Positions 7,727 to 17,115 of a stretch of DNA of 64,000 nucleotides are shown here, piece after piece. This DNA is from Mycobacterium sp. (lineage in GTDB: Bacteria; Actinomycetota; Actinomycetes; Mycobacteriales; Mycobacteriaceae): NCBI GenBank assembly GCA_003987775.1, contig RXJD01000021.1, positions 62,001-126,000 on the forward strand. The letters run 5' to 3'. The position numbers and the translations under genes are program-made. The notes under the pieces were generated by a model. That model was not told where the DNA came from. It ran no database searches and saw only the letters and a program-made list of their open reading frames with translations. The first letter of the stretch is position 1. Each line of letters opens with the position of its first letter.

Positions 7727-8563
7727 ATGACCCAGCCAGCAAACGTCAACCACGGCGCACAGACAACGAACACCAACCGCATCACGCGGAAGGACAACCG
7801 CATCACGCGCATCCTGGATGGGTTCCTGACGTCGCCGTTCGCCGGCATCGCGCCGTGGGCGCTGTTGTCCATCCTCGCCACCCCGGGCCACTTCGAGATC
7901 GCGGTCGTGTCCGCGCTCGGCTTCTCGGTGCTCGTGATGCTGGTCGGCCTGGCACGCGGCATCAAGATCCACGCGCTGGAAGTCTTCGGCGCGGTGTTCT
8001 TCGCACTTCTCGCCGTGGTCGGCCTGTTCGCCGACGGGACCGTGATCCGATTCCTGGAGATGTGGTCCGGTGAACTGACCAACATCTCGCTGGCGATTTT
8101 CGCCTGGCTGACTCTGCTGTTCGGCCGTCCATTCACCCAGGCCTACGCCAAAGACAGCACACCGGAGGAACATTGGGACAGCCCGCTGTTCAAGCGAATC
8201 AACAGCGTGATCACCGGTGTGTGGGCGGGCGCGTTCACCTTCGCCGCGGGCGTCGGCCTGGCCGGCAATTGGATCCTGCATGACCCCGAGAACTTCTGGA
8301 CAGGCTGGATCCTGCAGCTGGCGGCCATCTTCTTCGCCGTCGCATTCACCGAGTTCTATCCGGACTACGCCTCGGCCATGTTCGCGCTGGACAACGGCGA
8401 GGAAGCCGACGTGCCCTCGGTAGTGCAAATCATCGACTGGCTACCGGGTTTCGTTGTCACCGCCGGTGTGGTGGGGCTGATCACCGGATCCATCGATGTC
8501 GCCGTGGCCATCGCGATGATCGCGGGCGGCAGCCTCGTGTCGGGAATTCTCGCCAAGCTCTGA
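7727..8563 (+). CDS. Multipass membrane protein, probable PadR target
   Basis: 278 residues and not recognised as a named family. After a polar N-terminus of about 35 residues there are about eight hydrophobic segments, for example APWALLSILATPG (40s), ALGFSVLVMLVGLA (65-80), VFGAVFFALLAVVGLF (90-105), VITGVWAGAFTFAAGVGLA (150-170), ILQLAAIFFAVAF (190-203) and FVVTAGVVGLITG (245-258). No transporter signature or cofactor motif was seen. A perfect AGGAGG lies 8 bp before the ATG. The divergent PadR gene and operator suggest inducible expression, perhaps in response to toxic small molecules. Confidence 0.8.
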   Translation: MTQPANVNHGAQTTNTNRITRKDNRITRILDGFLTSPFAGIAPWALLSILATPGHFEIAVVSALGFSVLVMLVGLARGIKIHALEVFGAVFFALLAVVGLFADGTVIRFLEMWSGELTNISLAIFAWLTLLFGRPFTQAYAKDSTPEEHWDSPLFKRINSVITGVWAGAFTFAAGVGLAGNWILHDPENFWTGWILQLAAIFFAVAFTEFYPDYASAMFALDNGEEADVPSVVQIIDWLPGFVVTAGVVGLITGSIDVAVAIAMIAGGSLVSGILAKL

Positions 8564-8625
8564 GGCGACGGGCGCTACCGGCACTGCAATTCGTAGTTAT
8601 GTCATTTCGATTGAAGGAGATTCCG

Positions 8626-9870
8626 ATGCGAGGCGACCTCATCCTCGGTTCAGCTGTCACGGGCGCGAAGTTCACTCCGCGCAACCACGCCAAGACCGGC
8701 AACCCGTTCATCGACCTGGTTTCCCAGGGCCAGACCATCAAGTCCGACGTCGGCCAGCTCGTCGCCGAGGCTTCTGCCCTGTTCGACATCGGCGTTCGCT
8801 ACTACCACTACCACGCGCGCAACCCATTGACTCAGGAGCAGAGCACCGCCAACTCGCTCTACTCGGCGGTCAGCCTCGAGGTGCAGGACCGGCTGCCGGG
8901 CATGCTGATCAGCTTCGGCGCCAGCCGTAACGGCGTCGAGGTCAAGGAGGCCATCCAGCGTTATGGCGAATGGGAGCGCATGAGCCAGGCGGCGATGCCG
9001 CTGCACCTCGGCGGCGCGCACTTCGTCACCAAGCAGGCCGCGGTAGAGCTACAGGTCATCCTCGACCTGGAGCGTAGCGGTCACGACATCAGCATCGAGG
9101 CGGCATCGCAGCCGGAGTTCGCGCGCCAGGTCCGCCATTACGTCCCGTCCAAGTGTGAAAACGAGACCGCGCTCGACGTGCACTCGACCTCTGGGGGCGG
9201 CAGCTACGGCAGCACGTCGCCGCACACCCAGTTCGAGGTGTACCGGAAGGCCGTGGACGCGCGTCGTCGGCTGCACCTGCTGCACGAAGTGGAATGGGTT
9301 CAGCTGCAACGCAGCTACGCCATGACCCGGTTCGCCACCGAACACCCCTTGATCGGGCTGGGCTCCGAAGGTCAGCTCAACATCACCCTGCTGTTCGGCT
9401 TCTCACCGCGCTTCCCGTTCCCGGAAAGCTATGCCGACTTCCGGCGCGCGGTGTCGCTGGCCAAGTCCCTGGAATACGACCTCTCCGGTCGCCGGGTCCG
9501 CAATGTGACGATATCGGTCGGTGCCGCGGTACTGCCGCAGCACGCCCAGCACCACGTCAAGGAACTCGAATTCGGTTCGCGCAAAGGACAACTCGCAGGC
9601 CCGGTGGAGCGGCTGGCGTGCTATGCCGCGCAGGCTGACAGCGAGGTCGACATCATCCGCTCCGGCATGGAAGACACCCCGTACATCGTCACACCCGCTG
9701 GTGAGGTGACGTTGACCGACAATCTCGGACTTGCTCATCAGGTGCGAGCGATGGTCGAGAGTTGCGGATCGGAGCTGCTCAGCGACCCCCGCGCGGTGCG
9801 GCAACGCACGGGATTCTGCGCCCTGTCCCGCCTCGTCGAGGCCGAACCGGTAGGAGCCGTCGCACCATGA
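8626..9870 (+). CDS. BKACE-family (DUF849) beta-keto acid cleavage enzyme, divergent
   Basis: 414 residues. The N-terminus SAVTGAKFTPRNHAKTG (9-25), the metal-binding His61 and His63 in YYHYHARNP and the SFGASRNGVEV segment (about 105) match the beta-keto acid cleavage family. These Zn enzymes condense acetyl-CoA with a beta-keto acid and split it into acetoacetate and a CoA ester. It is longer than the usual 270-310 residues and has an uncommon asparagine-rich loop, so the substrate is probably atypical. The ATG at 8626 follows AAGGAGATTCC. Its stop overlaps the start of the MFS gene (ATGA), implying coupled translation. Confidence 0.75.
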   Translation: MRGDLILGSAVTGAKFTPRNHAKTGNPFIDLVSQGQTIKSDVGQLVAEASALFDIGVRYYHYHARNPLTQEQSTANSLYSAVSLEVQDRLPGMLISFGASRNGVEVKEAIQRYGEWERMSQAAMPLHLGGAHFVTKQAAVELQVILDLERSGHDISIEAASQPEFARQVRHYVPSKCENETALDVHSTSGGGSYGSTSPHTQFEVYRKAVDARRRLHLLHEVEWVQLQRSYAMTRFATEHPLIGLGSEGQLNITLLFGFSPRFPFPESYADFRRAVSLAKSLEYDLSGRRVRNVTISVGAAVLPQHAQHHVKELEFGSRKGQLAGPVERLACYAAQADSEVDIIRSGMEDTPYIVTPAGEVTLTDNLGLAHQVRAMVESCGSELLSDPRAVRQRTGFCALSRLVEAEPVGAVAP

Positions 9871-11273
9871 TCAACATTCGTCATCGCGGCCTTGCGGTCG
9901 CCGTCTGCACCATGTCGACGTTCATCATCAACATCGACACCACCGCGTATCAGGTGGCATTGACGCAGATTCGCGATACTCTGCCGGCCACCTTCGCGCA
10001 AGGCCAGTGGATCCTCAACGGTTTCATCCTGACCCTGGCCGCCCTCTATTTCGTTGCCGGCGCCCTGGGCGATCGGTTCAACAAACGCAGTCTGCTGGTG
10101 GCCGGGCTCGTCGTTTACATCGCCGGCTCGATATTTACGGCCCTGTCTCCCAACGCCATTGCGCTGATCGCAGCGCGGGTGGTGGCGGGAGTCGGCGCGT
10201 CGATCCTGGTGCCGGTCGGGTTGGCCATGGTCCGGGTGCTCGCTCGCTCCTCGCGGGAACTGCAGCAGTTCACCGGCGCCTGGGGCGCGGTGGTAGGTCT
10301 CGGCATGGCCTGTGGACCACTCGCCGGAGGGTTCATTTCCGGAGCGATGGGCTGGCGCATGCTGCCGTTGGCAACCGCGCTGCTGGCCGGGGTCTTCGCG
10401 GTGCTCGCGATTGCGCTGCTGCCTTCCACCCCGGCGCACGATTCGCCGAGCCAAGACTGGACCGGCATCGCCGCGCTCGGTGCGGTGATGTTCGGCGTGA
10501 TCGGCGGGTTCATCGCCGTCGGGCAGCGCCATCTGATGGCGGCCGGCGGTCTGTTCGTCGCTGTCACGATGGTGCTGGCCTGCCTGCTTTTCCGGCGCCG
10601 GCGGAGCGGTCGCTTCCCGGTCCCCGAGCAGGCCTGCCAGTCGCGCAAATTCCGGGCCGCGATGTCGGTGGCGGTCGGCAACTATATCTGCGTGGGAGGC
10701 TCCATCTTTCTGCTGGCGACCGGTTATTTCCAGGGCAGACAACATCTTTCGGTGCTCGCTGCGGGTGCCGCGCTGGTCCCGCTAGCGGCGGGGTACGCCG
10801 TGGGTGCACGGATCTCACCGATCGTCATGGGCCGGTACGGGCCGTTTCAGGCAGTCGTCGCCGCCGGTCTCCTGATGCTGGCGTCCAGCGTCGCCGTCGC
10901 AGTACTCGTCGGCATGGGCGCCCCCACCGCGCTGGTCAGTGCCGTCGCCGCCACTCTGGGCGCAGGCATGGGGATGGCCAACACCCCCACCAACACCCTG
11001 GCGATGTCCGAGCTGCCGGTGGCCTACGCAGGTGCCAGCGGCGCCTTCGTCTCGACCGCACGCCAGGTCGGCCAGGCCATGGGGATTGCCGTGTGCGGAG
11101 CCGGTTCTGCGCTGGCGGCCTCGGCGCACCTGCCCGCCGCGCTGCCCTGGATCGGAGTCGTCATCGCCGCCGCGGCCCTTACGCTGACCGGAACCCGTTG
11201 CCTGTCATCGCAGTTGGCGGGTGATCGCATCATTGTCGCAGCGATCGGCCGGCGAACGGTCGTCAACGCCTGA
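9867..11273 (+). CDS. MFS transporter, 14-TM (DHA2/EmrB-QacA) type
   Basis: 468 residues with about 14 hydrophobic helices. Motif A-like GALGDRFNKRSLLVAG is in the loop after TM2 (about 65-80), and the motif C region is GAVVGLGMACGPLAGGFISG (about 140-160). TM1 carries Asp in NIDTTAYQVAL, typical of drug:H+ antiporters. It overlaps the BKACE gene by 4 bp, so it probably exports or imports a compound handled by that enzyme, or gives resistance to it. Two N-terminal Met-rich alternatives exist, but ATG 9867 is the first that aligns with TM1. Confidence 0.88.
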   Translation: MINIRHRGLAVAVCTMSTFIINIDTTAYQVALTQIRDTLPATFAQGQWILNGFILTLAALYFVAGALGDRFNKRSLLVAGLVVYIAGSIFTALSPNAIALIAARVVAGVGASILVPVGLAMVRVLARSSRELQQFTGAWGAVVGLGMACGPLAGGFISGAMGWRMLPLATALLAGVFAVLAIALLPSTPAHDSPSQDWTGIAALGAVMFGVIGGFIAVGQRHLMAAGGLFVAVTMVLACLLFRRRRSGRFPVPEQACQSRKFRAAMSVAVGNYICVGGSIFLLATGYFQGRQHLSVLAAGAALVPLAAGYAVGARISPIVMGRYGPFQAVVAAGLLMLASSVAVAVLVGMGAPTALVSAVAATLGAGMGMANTPTNTLAMSELPVAYAGASGAFVSTARQVGQAMGIAVCGAGSALAASAHLPAALPWIGVVIAAAALTLTGTRCLSSQLAGDRIIVAAIGRRTVVNA

Positions 11274-11307
11274 CACCGTCGCAGCAGTACCGCTGCTGCA
11301 GCGGCGA

Positions 11308-12042
11308 TCAGGACTGACGGGTGACAGCCAGCACCGATTCGGCGAGTTCGGGTCGGCACACCACGAGATCGGGCAGTTTGGGATCGGGCTGGTTGTACCG
11401 CAGCGGAGACCCGTCGATGCGCGAGGTGTGGAGTCCGGCGGCCCGGGCGACCGCCACCGGTGCGGCGGAGTCCCACTCGTACTGACCGCCGGCGTGCACG
11501 TAGACATCCGACAGGCCCTGCACGATCGACGCGACTTTGGCTCCGGCTGAACCCATTTCGACCAGCTCCCCGTCCAGCGCATCGCGCACGGACAGCGCGA
11601 TCGCCGGCGGGCGGGTGCGTGAGACCACGATGCGCGGTCTGCCCGAAGACTCCGGCGGGGGCAGCACCTCGGGCGTCGCCAGGGTAATCCCCTGTGCCGC
11701 CAGTGCGACCGCGCCGGCGACGAGTTCGCCGGACTCCCACAGCGCGACGTGCACCGCCCAGTCCTCACGGTCCAGTTCGGAGAATTCCCGGGTGCCGTCC
11801 AGCGGGTCGACGATCCACACCCGCTCACTGCGCAGCCGCACCGGGTCGTCGGCACCCTCCTCGGACAGCACCGCGTCGCCCGGCCGTTGCCGGCCCAGCG
11901 CCTCTATCAGAAAGTCGTGAGACCGCTTGTCCCCCGCGGCCTTCCGTTCGCTGGCGTCAGCTTCGGCGAACTCCGCGCGGACCCCGAGCAGTAACCGGCC
12001 GGCCTCGGAGGCCAACTGGGCGGCCAGTGCGTGGTCATTCAT
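11308..12042 (-). CDS. cysQ: 3'(2'),5'-bisphosphate nucleotidase CysQ-type (inositol monophosphatase family)
   Basis: A 244-residue Mg-dependent, Li-sensitive phosphatase that hydrolyses 3'-phosphoadenosine 5'-phosphate/PAPS, or inositol phosphates. Family motifs are [11 protein letters not shown] (metal Glu), [14 protein letters not shown] (metal Asp residues) and [17 protein letters not shown] (third metal Asp). The C-terminal [23 protein letters not shown] is very close to M. tuberculosis CysQ (Rv2131c). ATG 12042 is preceded by GAGGAAG; GTG 12060 is an alternative adding six residues. Mycobacteria often have two copies, so this may be the secondary paralogue. Confidence 0.85.
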   Translation of the reverse strand: MNDHALAAQLASEAGRLLLGVRAEFAEADASERKAAGDKRSHDFLIEALGRQRPGDAVLSEEGADDPVRLRSERVWIVDPLDGTREFSELDREDWAVHVALWESGELVAGAVALAAQGITLATPEVLPPPESSGRPRIVVSRTRPPAIALSVRDALDGELVEMGSAGAKVASIVQGLSDVYVHAGGQYEWDSAAPVAVARAAGLHTSRIDGSPLRYNQPDPKLPDLVVCRPELAESVLAVTRQS

Positions 12043-12164
12043 GGCAAGCGGCTTCCTCACCTGTCCGGGAAAATGTTGGCTATGTTAACCGACTTTACCC
12101 GGCTACGCATGGTGCGATATCACCGGTGGTGCACAGTCGCGGTCAACGCAAAAGGAGTAACCCC

Positions 12165-13058
12165 ATGGACGTCCTGCGAACCCCGGATTCCCGCTTCGAG
12201 AATCTGGCGGGCTACCCGTTCGCGCCGCACTACGTCGACGTGGCGGCAAGCGACACCCCCTCGCTGCGCATGCACTACGTCGACGAGGGGCCGGCCGCCG
12301 GCTCACCCATCGTCCTGCTGCACGGCGAACCCACCTGGAGCTACCTGTACCGCACCATGATCCCCCCGTTGTCCGCTGCCGGTCACCGCGTGCTGGCACC
12401 CGATCTGATCGGCTTCGGCAAGTCCGACAAGCCCACGCGCAGAACGGATTACACCTATCTACGGCATGTCGAATGGGTGACGTCGTGGTTTGCGGAACTC
12501 GATCTGCGCGACGTGACGCTGTTCGTCCAGGACTGGGGGTCGCTGATCGGGCTGCGGATCGCCGCCGAGCAGAGCGACCGTATCGCGCGAATCGTGGTGG
12601 CCAACGGGTTTCTGCCCACCGCGACGCGGCGAACTCCACCTGCGTTCTATGTCTGGCGCGCCTTCGCGCGGTTCACCCCGATGCTGTCAGCCGGCCGCCT
12701 GGTCGCGGTCGGCACCGTCCGAAAGGTTCCGGCGGCGGTACGCGCCGGCTACGACGCACCCTTCCCCGGCAAGAAGTACCAGGCCGGGGCGCGCGCCTTC
12801 CCACAGCTGGTGCCGACCTCAGCCGACGATCCGGCGATACCGGCCAACCGCGCCGCATGGGAGGCGCTGGGGCGATGGCAGAAGCCGTGCCTGGCCATCT
12901 TCGGTGACCGCGACCCGATCCTCGGACGGGCCGACCGCCCCTTGATCGCGCACATCCCCGGCGCCAAAGGACAACCGCACGCCCGGATCAACGCCAGCCA
13001 CTTCATTCAGGAGGACAGCGGACCGGAACTCGCCGAGAGAATCCTGGCCTGGCTGTGA
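12165..13058 (+). CDS. dhmA: Haloalkane dehalogenase DhmA-like (Rv2296 type)
   Basis: A 297-residue alpha/beta hydrolase that would cleave carbon-halogen bonds hydrolytically. All HLD-I catalytic marks are present: nucleophile Asp123 in VQDWGS, halide-binding Trp124, oxyanion motif HGEPTW (53-58), acid Asp250 in FGDRDPI and base His279 in SHFIQED. The sequence is nearly that of the mycobacterial DhmA/Rv2296 group from its first residues ([14 protein letters not shown]). AAAGGAG precedes ATG 12165. It is monocistronic and ends at the long hairpin at 13069. The natural substrate is unknown in the family. Confidence 0.92.
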   Translation: MDVLRTPDSRFENLAGYPFAPHYVDVAASDTPSLRMHYVDEGPAAGSPIVLLHGEPTWSYLYRTMIPPLSAAGHRVLAPDLIGFGKSDKPTRRTDYTYLRHVEWVTSWFAELDLRDVTLFVQDWGSLIGLRIAAEQSDRIARIVVANGFLPTATRRTPPAFYVWRAFARFTPMLSAGRLVAVGTVRKVPAAVRAGYDAPFPGKKYQAGARAFPQLVPTSADDPAIPANRAAWEALGRWQKPCLAIFGDRDPILGRADRPLIAHIPGAKGQPHARINASHFIQEDSGPELAERILAWL

Positions 13059-13068
13059 GGGACCCTGC

Positions 13069-13132
13069 GCGCCGAACGTGAAGCCACGGCGAAAATCGGC
13101 GCATTTTTTCGCCGTGGCTTCACGTTCGGCGC
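13069..13132. terminator. 64-nt hairpin with T/A tract between convergent genes
   Basis: The arm GCGCCGAACGTGAAGCCACG and onward (13069-13095, ending CGGCGAAAA) pairs perfectly over about 26 bp with TTTTCGCC to GTTCGGCGC (13107-13132). The loop region contains a T6 run on the plus strand, and the AAAA on the left arm gives a U-run on the minus strand. It lies between dhmA (ends 13058) and the minus-strand gene ending at 13146, so it can terminate both. Its sequence is unrelated to the 2588 palindrome and may be a second dispersed hairpin family. Confidence 0.75.
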
Positions 13133-13145
13133 AAGGCAGCTACAC

Positions 13146-14330
13146 CTAGAGCCCGAACTGGTCCTCGATGAGGCCGAGCCAGATCTGCGCCGAGTCCATC
13201 GCGACCTTCTCGCTGATGAAGGCGTGCTGGGTGCCGGTGTAGATGTCGCGGAAGGCCCGTTCCAGGCGGCTGCCTTCCCGGATCGAACTGGTTCCCGCCA
13301 CCAAATGCGCCCATTCCGCGCACTCGCGCGACACGTCGGTGGCGAAGACGGCGGCAGCGCGCATGTCCGCCCGCAGCATCGGGCTCAGGTCGTCCCCGGC
13401 GGCGACGGCGGCTTCGGCGGCGCCGAACGCGTCCAGCACCAGCAGACGCGCCGCACGCCAGGCCGACACATGGTGCGCCAGACCTTTCTGGAAGGTCGGG
13501 CGAGTCGCCAACGACGCCATGTCGCTCATCCGGTACTTCGTCGCGGCCAACTCCGCCACGTCGTCGAGCATGCTCTTGGCCACCCCGAGTGCCCACGAGG
13601 CGTGGCCGGCGGCCGTCACCGGCATCAATCCCATGTGCGCGGCCGGCGACGACCCGCGGCGCGGCCGGCGGTCGAAAAGCCCGAAGGTCCTGCTGCTGGG
13701 CACGAACACGTCCTGCACGCTGTAGTCGTAGGAACCGGTGCCTTTGAGGCCCTGCACGTGCCAGCCGTCGTTGAACTGGATCTCCTCGCGCGGCAGCAGA
13801 GCCACCTGCATGTCCGGGATGCCCTCGCTGATCCAGCGCATCTCGCCGTTGTCCATCGGGAAGAACCCGGCGGCCACGTACTGCGAGTGGCCGGTGCCCG
13901 AGCCGAAGCTCCACGAACCGCTGAGCCGGTAACCGCCGTCGACGACGACACCTTGCCCGTTGGGAAAGAACTGTCCGCCCATCGTGACGTGGTTGTCGTG
14001 CGCGGTGAACACTTCCGCGAAACCCTGGTCGTCGAGATAGGTGGCCGCGGCGAATCTGGACGGCAGGTTGGCGATCCCGATCCATCCGAAAGAGCCGTCC
14101 TGCCAAGCCATTTCGATCCAGGTGTCGATCAACTCGGCGAGCGGGGGCTCATTGCCGCCGGCCTCGGCGGGGCTCAGGGCGGTCATCAGCCCGCTGTCCC
14201 ACATCTCGTCGACCACGGCGTCCGTCAGCGTCCGCAGTTGCTCGCACGCACCCGCCTCGGCCCGGACCAGATCCCGCATTCCCCGGGCCAGTGCAACGAC
14301 CTGACCACTCACCTCGGTTGTCGACGTCAT
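13146..14330 (-). CDS. Acyl-CoA dehydrogenase-fold flavoprotein (HsaA-type monooxygenase-like)
   Basis: 394 residues. N-terminal helical domain (1-120), middle beta-domain with GGYRLSGSWSFGSGTGHSQYVAAG near 135-155, and C-terminal helical bundle with STSSIREGSRLERAFRDI-like sequence near 345-365. The lack of a clear catalytic Glu and the GSWSFGSG motif favour the flavin-dependent hydroxylase branch (HsaA/pigment hydroxylase) over a true acyl-CoA dehydrogenase, but this is an inference. ATG 14330 is preceded by GGAAGCG; a TTG at 14342 is less likely. It is divergent from the kinase at 14445. Confidence 0.82.
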   Translation of the reverse strand: MTSTTEVSGQVVALARGMRDLVRAEAGACEQLRTLTDAVVDEMWDSGLMTALSPAEAGGNEPPLAELIDTWIEMAWQDGSFGWIGIANLPSRFAAATYLDDQGFAEVFTAHDNHVTMGGQFFPNGQGVVVDGGYRLSGSWSFGSGTGHSQYVAAGFFPMDNGEMRWISEGIPDMQVALLPREEIQFNDGWHVQGLKGTGSYDYSVQDVFVPSSRTFGLFDRRPRRGSSPAAHMGLMPVTAAGHASWALGVAKSMLDDVAELAATKYRMSDMASLATRPTFQKGLAHHVSAWRAARLLVLDAFGAAEAAVAAGDDLSPMLRADMRAAAVFATDVSRECAEWAHLVAGTSSIREGSRLERAFRDIYTGTQHAFISEKVAMDSAQIWLGLIEDQFGL

Positions 14331-14444
14331 CGGCGCTTCCAATCGTGATTGCTGACCCTGGCCGGGCCACGAAAAACGACACGTCGACCGTACGCCACAA
14401 GTTTCAGCTCGAACATGTGTGGTTATTTCACAGGGGAAATGACC

Positions 14445-15629
14445 ATGGAGTATCGCGAAACGCTGACGCAGCCGCTCGGCGTGCTTGGTGGCCGCTACGA
14501 ACTGGGCAAGGTCCTGGGGCGGGGTGGCATGTCCGAAGTCCGCGAAGGATGGGACCTCAAGCTGGGCCGCCCGGTGGCAATCAAGCTGCTGCAGTCAGGT
14601 CCGGGCAACGAGGACGGGCCTGAAACGCGGCTGCGCTTCGAGACCGAGGCGCGGGCCACCGCCGCGCTGAGCAGTTCGAACATCGTGATCGTCCACGATG
14701 TCGGCGAACACCAGGGACTGCCGTTCATCGTGATGGAGCGCCTGCCCGGGGTGTCGCTGGCCGACCACATCGCGCGCGGCCCGCTCCCGCAGCCCTTCGT
14801 CAAGACGGTTCTCGATGCGGTACTTGCCGCGCTGTCCGCGGCCCATGGCGCCGGGATTCTGCACCGCGACGTCAAGCCCGGCAACATCCTGTTCACCGCG
14901 TCCGGCGAAGCCAAGCTCGCGGATTTCGGCATCGCCAAGACTGCGGGCGGAGCGAAAACGATGACCGGGCAGGTCGTCGGCACGATGGCGTACCTGAGCC
15001 CGGAGCGGCTGGCGGGGAAGCCGGCGACGACGGCCGACGACCTGTATGCCGTCGGCGTGGTCGGTTACGAGGCGTTGACCGGACGGCGGCCGTTCCCCCA
15101 GCAGCAGTTCGCCGCGCTGGCGAACGCCATCCTGCATGAATCGCCGCCGCCGGTCGCCGCGCTGCGGCCCGACGTGCGACCGGAACTGGCCGCCGTCTTC
15201 GAGCGCGCGATGACCCGCAACCCGGCCCAGCGCTTCTACCAGGCCGACGCGATGCGCGAAGCATTGAATGCCCCCGCTCCCCGTCCGGCTCCGGTTCGCC
15301 CGGCCACGCTGGTGATGCCGACGCCTCCGGTCGTGGCCACGTCCGCGTACGTGCCCGCGCAATCCGAGCCGACGCGTGTCAGCCGGAAGTTGTGGGCCGC
15401 GGCAATCCTGGCCGTGCTGCTGCTCGCGATCATGCTGATGGCACTGGGCGCGCCCTCCTCGAACCCGCCGCCCTCGTCGCCGGCCGGCACCACAGCACCG
15501 CTGCCACCACCGGCGGCCACGACACCGGATACAGCAACCGTCGCCAGCACGCCGGAACCCGCGCCGCCGCCTCCGGGCGGGCCGCCAGGCAGATCCGGCA
15601 AGAAACCCAAGGGCGGAAAAGGCGACTGA
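14445..15629 (+). CDS. Membrane Ser/Thr protein kinase (Pkn family)
   Basis: 394 residues. Cytoplasmic kinase domain, residues 18-275: glycine loop GRGGMSEV (25-32), VAIK Lys47, HRDVKPGN with Asp142 and Asn147, DFG 160-162, activation-loop Thr172/Thr174, and GTMAYLSPER. A proline-rich linker leads to a single TM helix (about 317-335) and a short extracytoplasmic Pro/Thr tail ending in a Lys/Gly-rich GKKPKGGKGD. There is no PASTA or other sensor domain. ATG 14445 is preferred because AGGGGA is 7 bp upstream; ATG 14439 would touch it. It converges with the SDR at 15631 with a single base between the stops. Confidence 0.93.
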   Translation: MEYRETLTQPLGVLGGRYELGKVLGRGGMSEVREGWDLKLGRPVAIKLLQSGPGNEDGPETRLRFETEARATAALSSSNIVIVHDVGEHQGLPFIVMERLPGVSLADHIARGPLPQPFVKTVLDAVLAALSAAHGAGILHRDVKPGNILFTASGEAKLADFGIAKTAGGAKTMTGQVVGTMAYLSPERLAGKPATTADDLYAVGVVGYEALTGRRPFPQQQFAALANAILHESPPPVAALRPDVRPELAAVFERAMTRNPAQRFYQADAMREALNAPAPRPAPVRPATLVMPTPPVVATSAYVPAQSEPTRVSRKLWAAAILAVLLLAIMLMALGAPSSNPPPSSPAGTTAPLPPPAATTPDTATVASTPEPAPPPPGGPPGRSGKKPKGGKGD

Positions 15630-15630
15630 C

Positions 15631-16416
15631 TCAGTCGGGCAGTCCGAACAGCTTGACCACCTCATGGTCGCGGCCGGCGAGATAGCCGCCGTCGACCGCG
15701 ATGGCCTGACCCGACACGAATGAGGCATCGGTGGACAGCAGGAACGCCGCCATAGCCGCCACCTCCTCGGGTCGCCCCAGCCGTTGCAGTGCGTGTTCTC
15801 TGGTGATCGCGGCCCGCGGGCCCTCCATCCCAGGGATACCGAAAACGCTTTCAGCAAGCGGTGTTTCGATGAAACCGGGGCAGATTGCGTTGGCCCGGAT
15901 CCCACTCGGCCCGTAGTCGAGTGCGATGTTCTTCGTCAGCAGCACGACGCCACCCTTGGCGGCGTTGTAGGAGCTGCCTCCCGCGGTGCCTTCCAGGCCC
16001 TCGACGCTGGCCAGCGTCACGATCGAGCCGCGCTCACCGTCCACCCGGGGCTGCTCGATCATTCTGGCCAGTGCCGCCTTGGCCACCAGGAAGGTGGCGG
16101 TGAGGTTGATCCGGATGACTCGATCCCACTCGGACTGCGGCAGCAGATGCACCGGACCTCCGCCGGCCACTCCGGCGGAATGCACCACCCCGTCCAGTCG
16201 CTCGGGTACCGCGGCGAAGAGCGAAGCCACTGCGGTCTCGTCGCTGACATCGGCGGCCACGAAGTGGAATTGCGGGCCGAGGTCCGTCGGCGGGACGAGG
16301 TCGGCGCCGATGACGGTGCCGCCCTCGTCCAACAGTCGCCGGGCTGTCGCCAACCCGATGCCCGATGCGGCGCCGGTCACCACGAAGGTGCGCCCTTTGG
16401 CGCGGTCGGCGCTCAT
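15631..16416 (-). CDS. SDR family oxidoreductase
   Basis: A 261-residue classical SDR: TGAASGIG (14-21), NAG-equivalent HSAGVAGGG near 80, catalytic Ser in TLASVEG, YNAAK active site near 150 and PGFIETPL near 180. The C-terminal VDGGYLAG is typical of FabG-like dehydrogenases. Substrate is unknown. It may be cotranscribed from the same strand as the SRPBCC gene 127 bp upstream, but that gap probably holds its own promoter. Its stop codon is separated from the convergent kinase stop by only one base, so the two transcripts must overlap. Confidence 0.9.
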   Translation of the reverse strand: MSADRAKGRTFVVTGAASGIGLATARRLLDEGGTVIGADLVPPTDLGPQFHFVAADVSDETAVASLFAAVPERLDGVVHSAGVAGGGPVHLLPQSEWDRVIRINLTATFLVAKAALARMIEQPRVDGERGSIVTLASVEGLEGTAGGSSYNAAKGGVVLLTKNIALDYGPSGIRANAICPGFIETPLAESVFGIPGMEGPRAAITREHALQRLGRPEEVAAMAAFLLSTDASFVSGQAIAVDGGYLAGRDHEVVKLFGLPD

Positions 16417-16543
16417 CGGCGCTGCTGCTTTGTGCCGCCACTACGGCTGACCCCTCGGCAACCGTATGTGGCGGGTAGGGGTAGTCCTACACCGCAACGG
16501 CACGAGGTTTGGCTTTTTGAGGAGCGAATAGTCAAGTTCACAG

Positions 16544-16990
16544 CTAACTCACAAGCGCTTTATCGCAAGCTGCCAGGATCGCGAGGAAGTTCACCCGCAA
16601 TAGCGGCCGGCTGACCAGCTGCATCAGCTTGCCGCCGGCATGAACGGGGTGGGTGTAGTTGGTCAGCCAGTCGACGTGGGTGCCCTCGCCGGATGAGCTG
16701 CCGGAGGGGGTGAACGTCAGGGTCCCGCCGTCGTGATCGAAGGCCGGAAACGCGCCCACGATCAGGTAGGAGTAGCTGTGCGGACGGTCGTAGGCCGTGA
16801 TGTCCTCCCGGAACCACATGCCGGTCCCGAGTACCTCGCGAACGGCGCCGACGCCGGGCCCCTTGATGTCTTTGCTCCATGCGGACTTCAAGACCAGCGG
16901 CGCCGTGGCGAGATTCACCGGATCGGCCAGCCAGTCGAAGACCCGCTCTACGGGTGCGGCGATCGTGCGCTGCACGTGAATCTCGACCAT
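16544..16990 (-). CDS. SRPBCC (START/polyketide cyclase-like) protein
   Basis: 148 residues with the helix-grip pattern: VEIHVQRTIAAPVERVFDWLADPVNL (residues 2-27), a central beta-sheet (SYLIVGAFPAF, GTLTFTPSG, GTHVDWLTNYTHP) and a long C-terminal helix (VNFLAILAACDKALVS). Family members bind hydrophobic ligands or act as cyclases or stress proteins. No catalytic residues are assignable. ATG 16990 is the start because upstream in-frame codons give an arginine-rich, unconserved N-terminus. Confidence 0.8.
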   Translation of the reverse strand: MVEIHVQRTIAAPVERVFDWLADPVNLATAPLVLKSAWSKDIKGPGVGAVREVLGTGMWFREDITAYDRPHSYSYLIVGAFPAFDHDGGTLTFTPSGSSSGEGTHVDWLTNYTHPVHAGGKLMQLVSRPLLRVNFLAILAACDKALVS

Positions 16991-17115
16991 GGAACCTGAT
17001 GTTAGGCCGAGTGGACATTCGGGGACGGTGACGCGCCCGTGCGGGTGCGACGATCCACGCCGAGGGCCAGGCACCGCCGACGCAACGGTCGCCGGCCGCG
17101 GGCATGATTAGCCCC

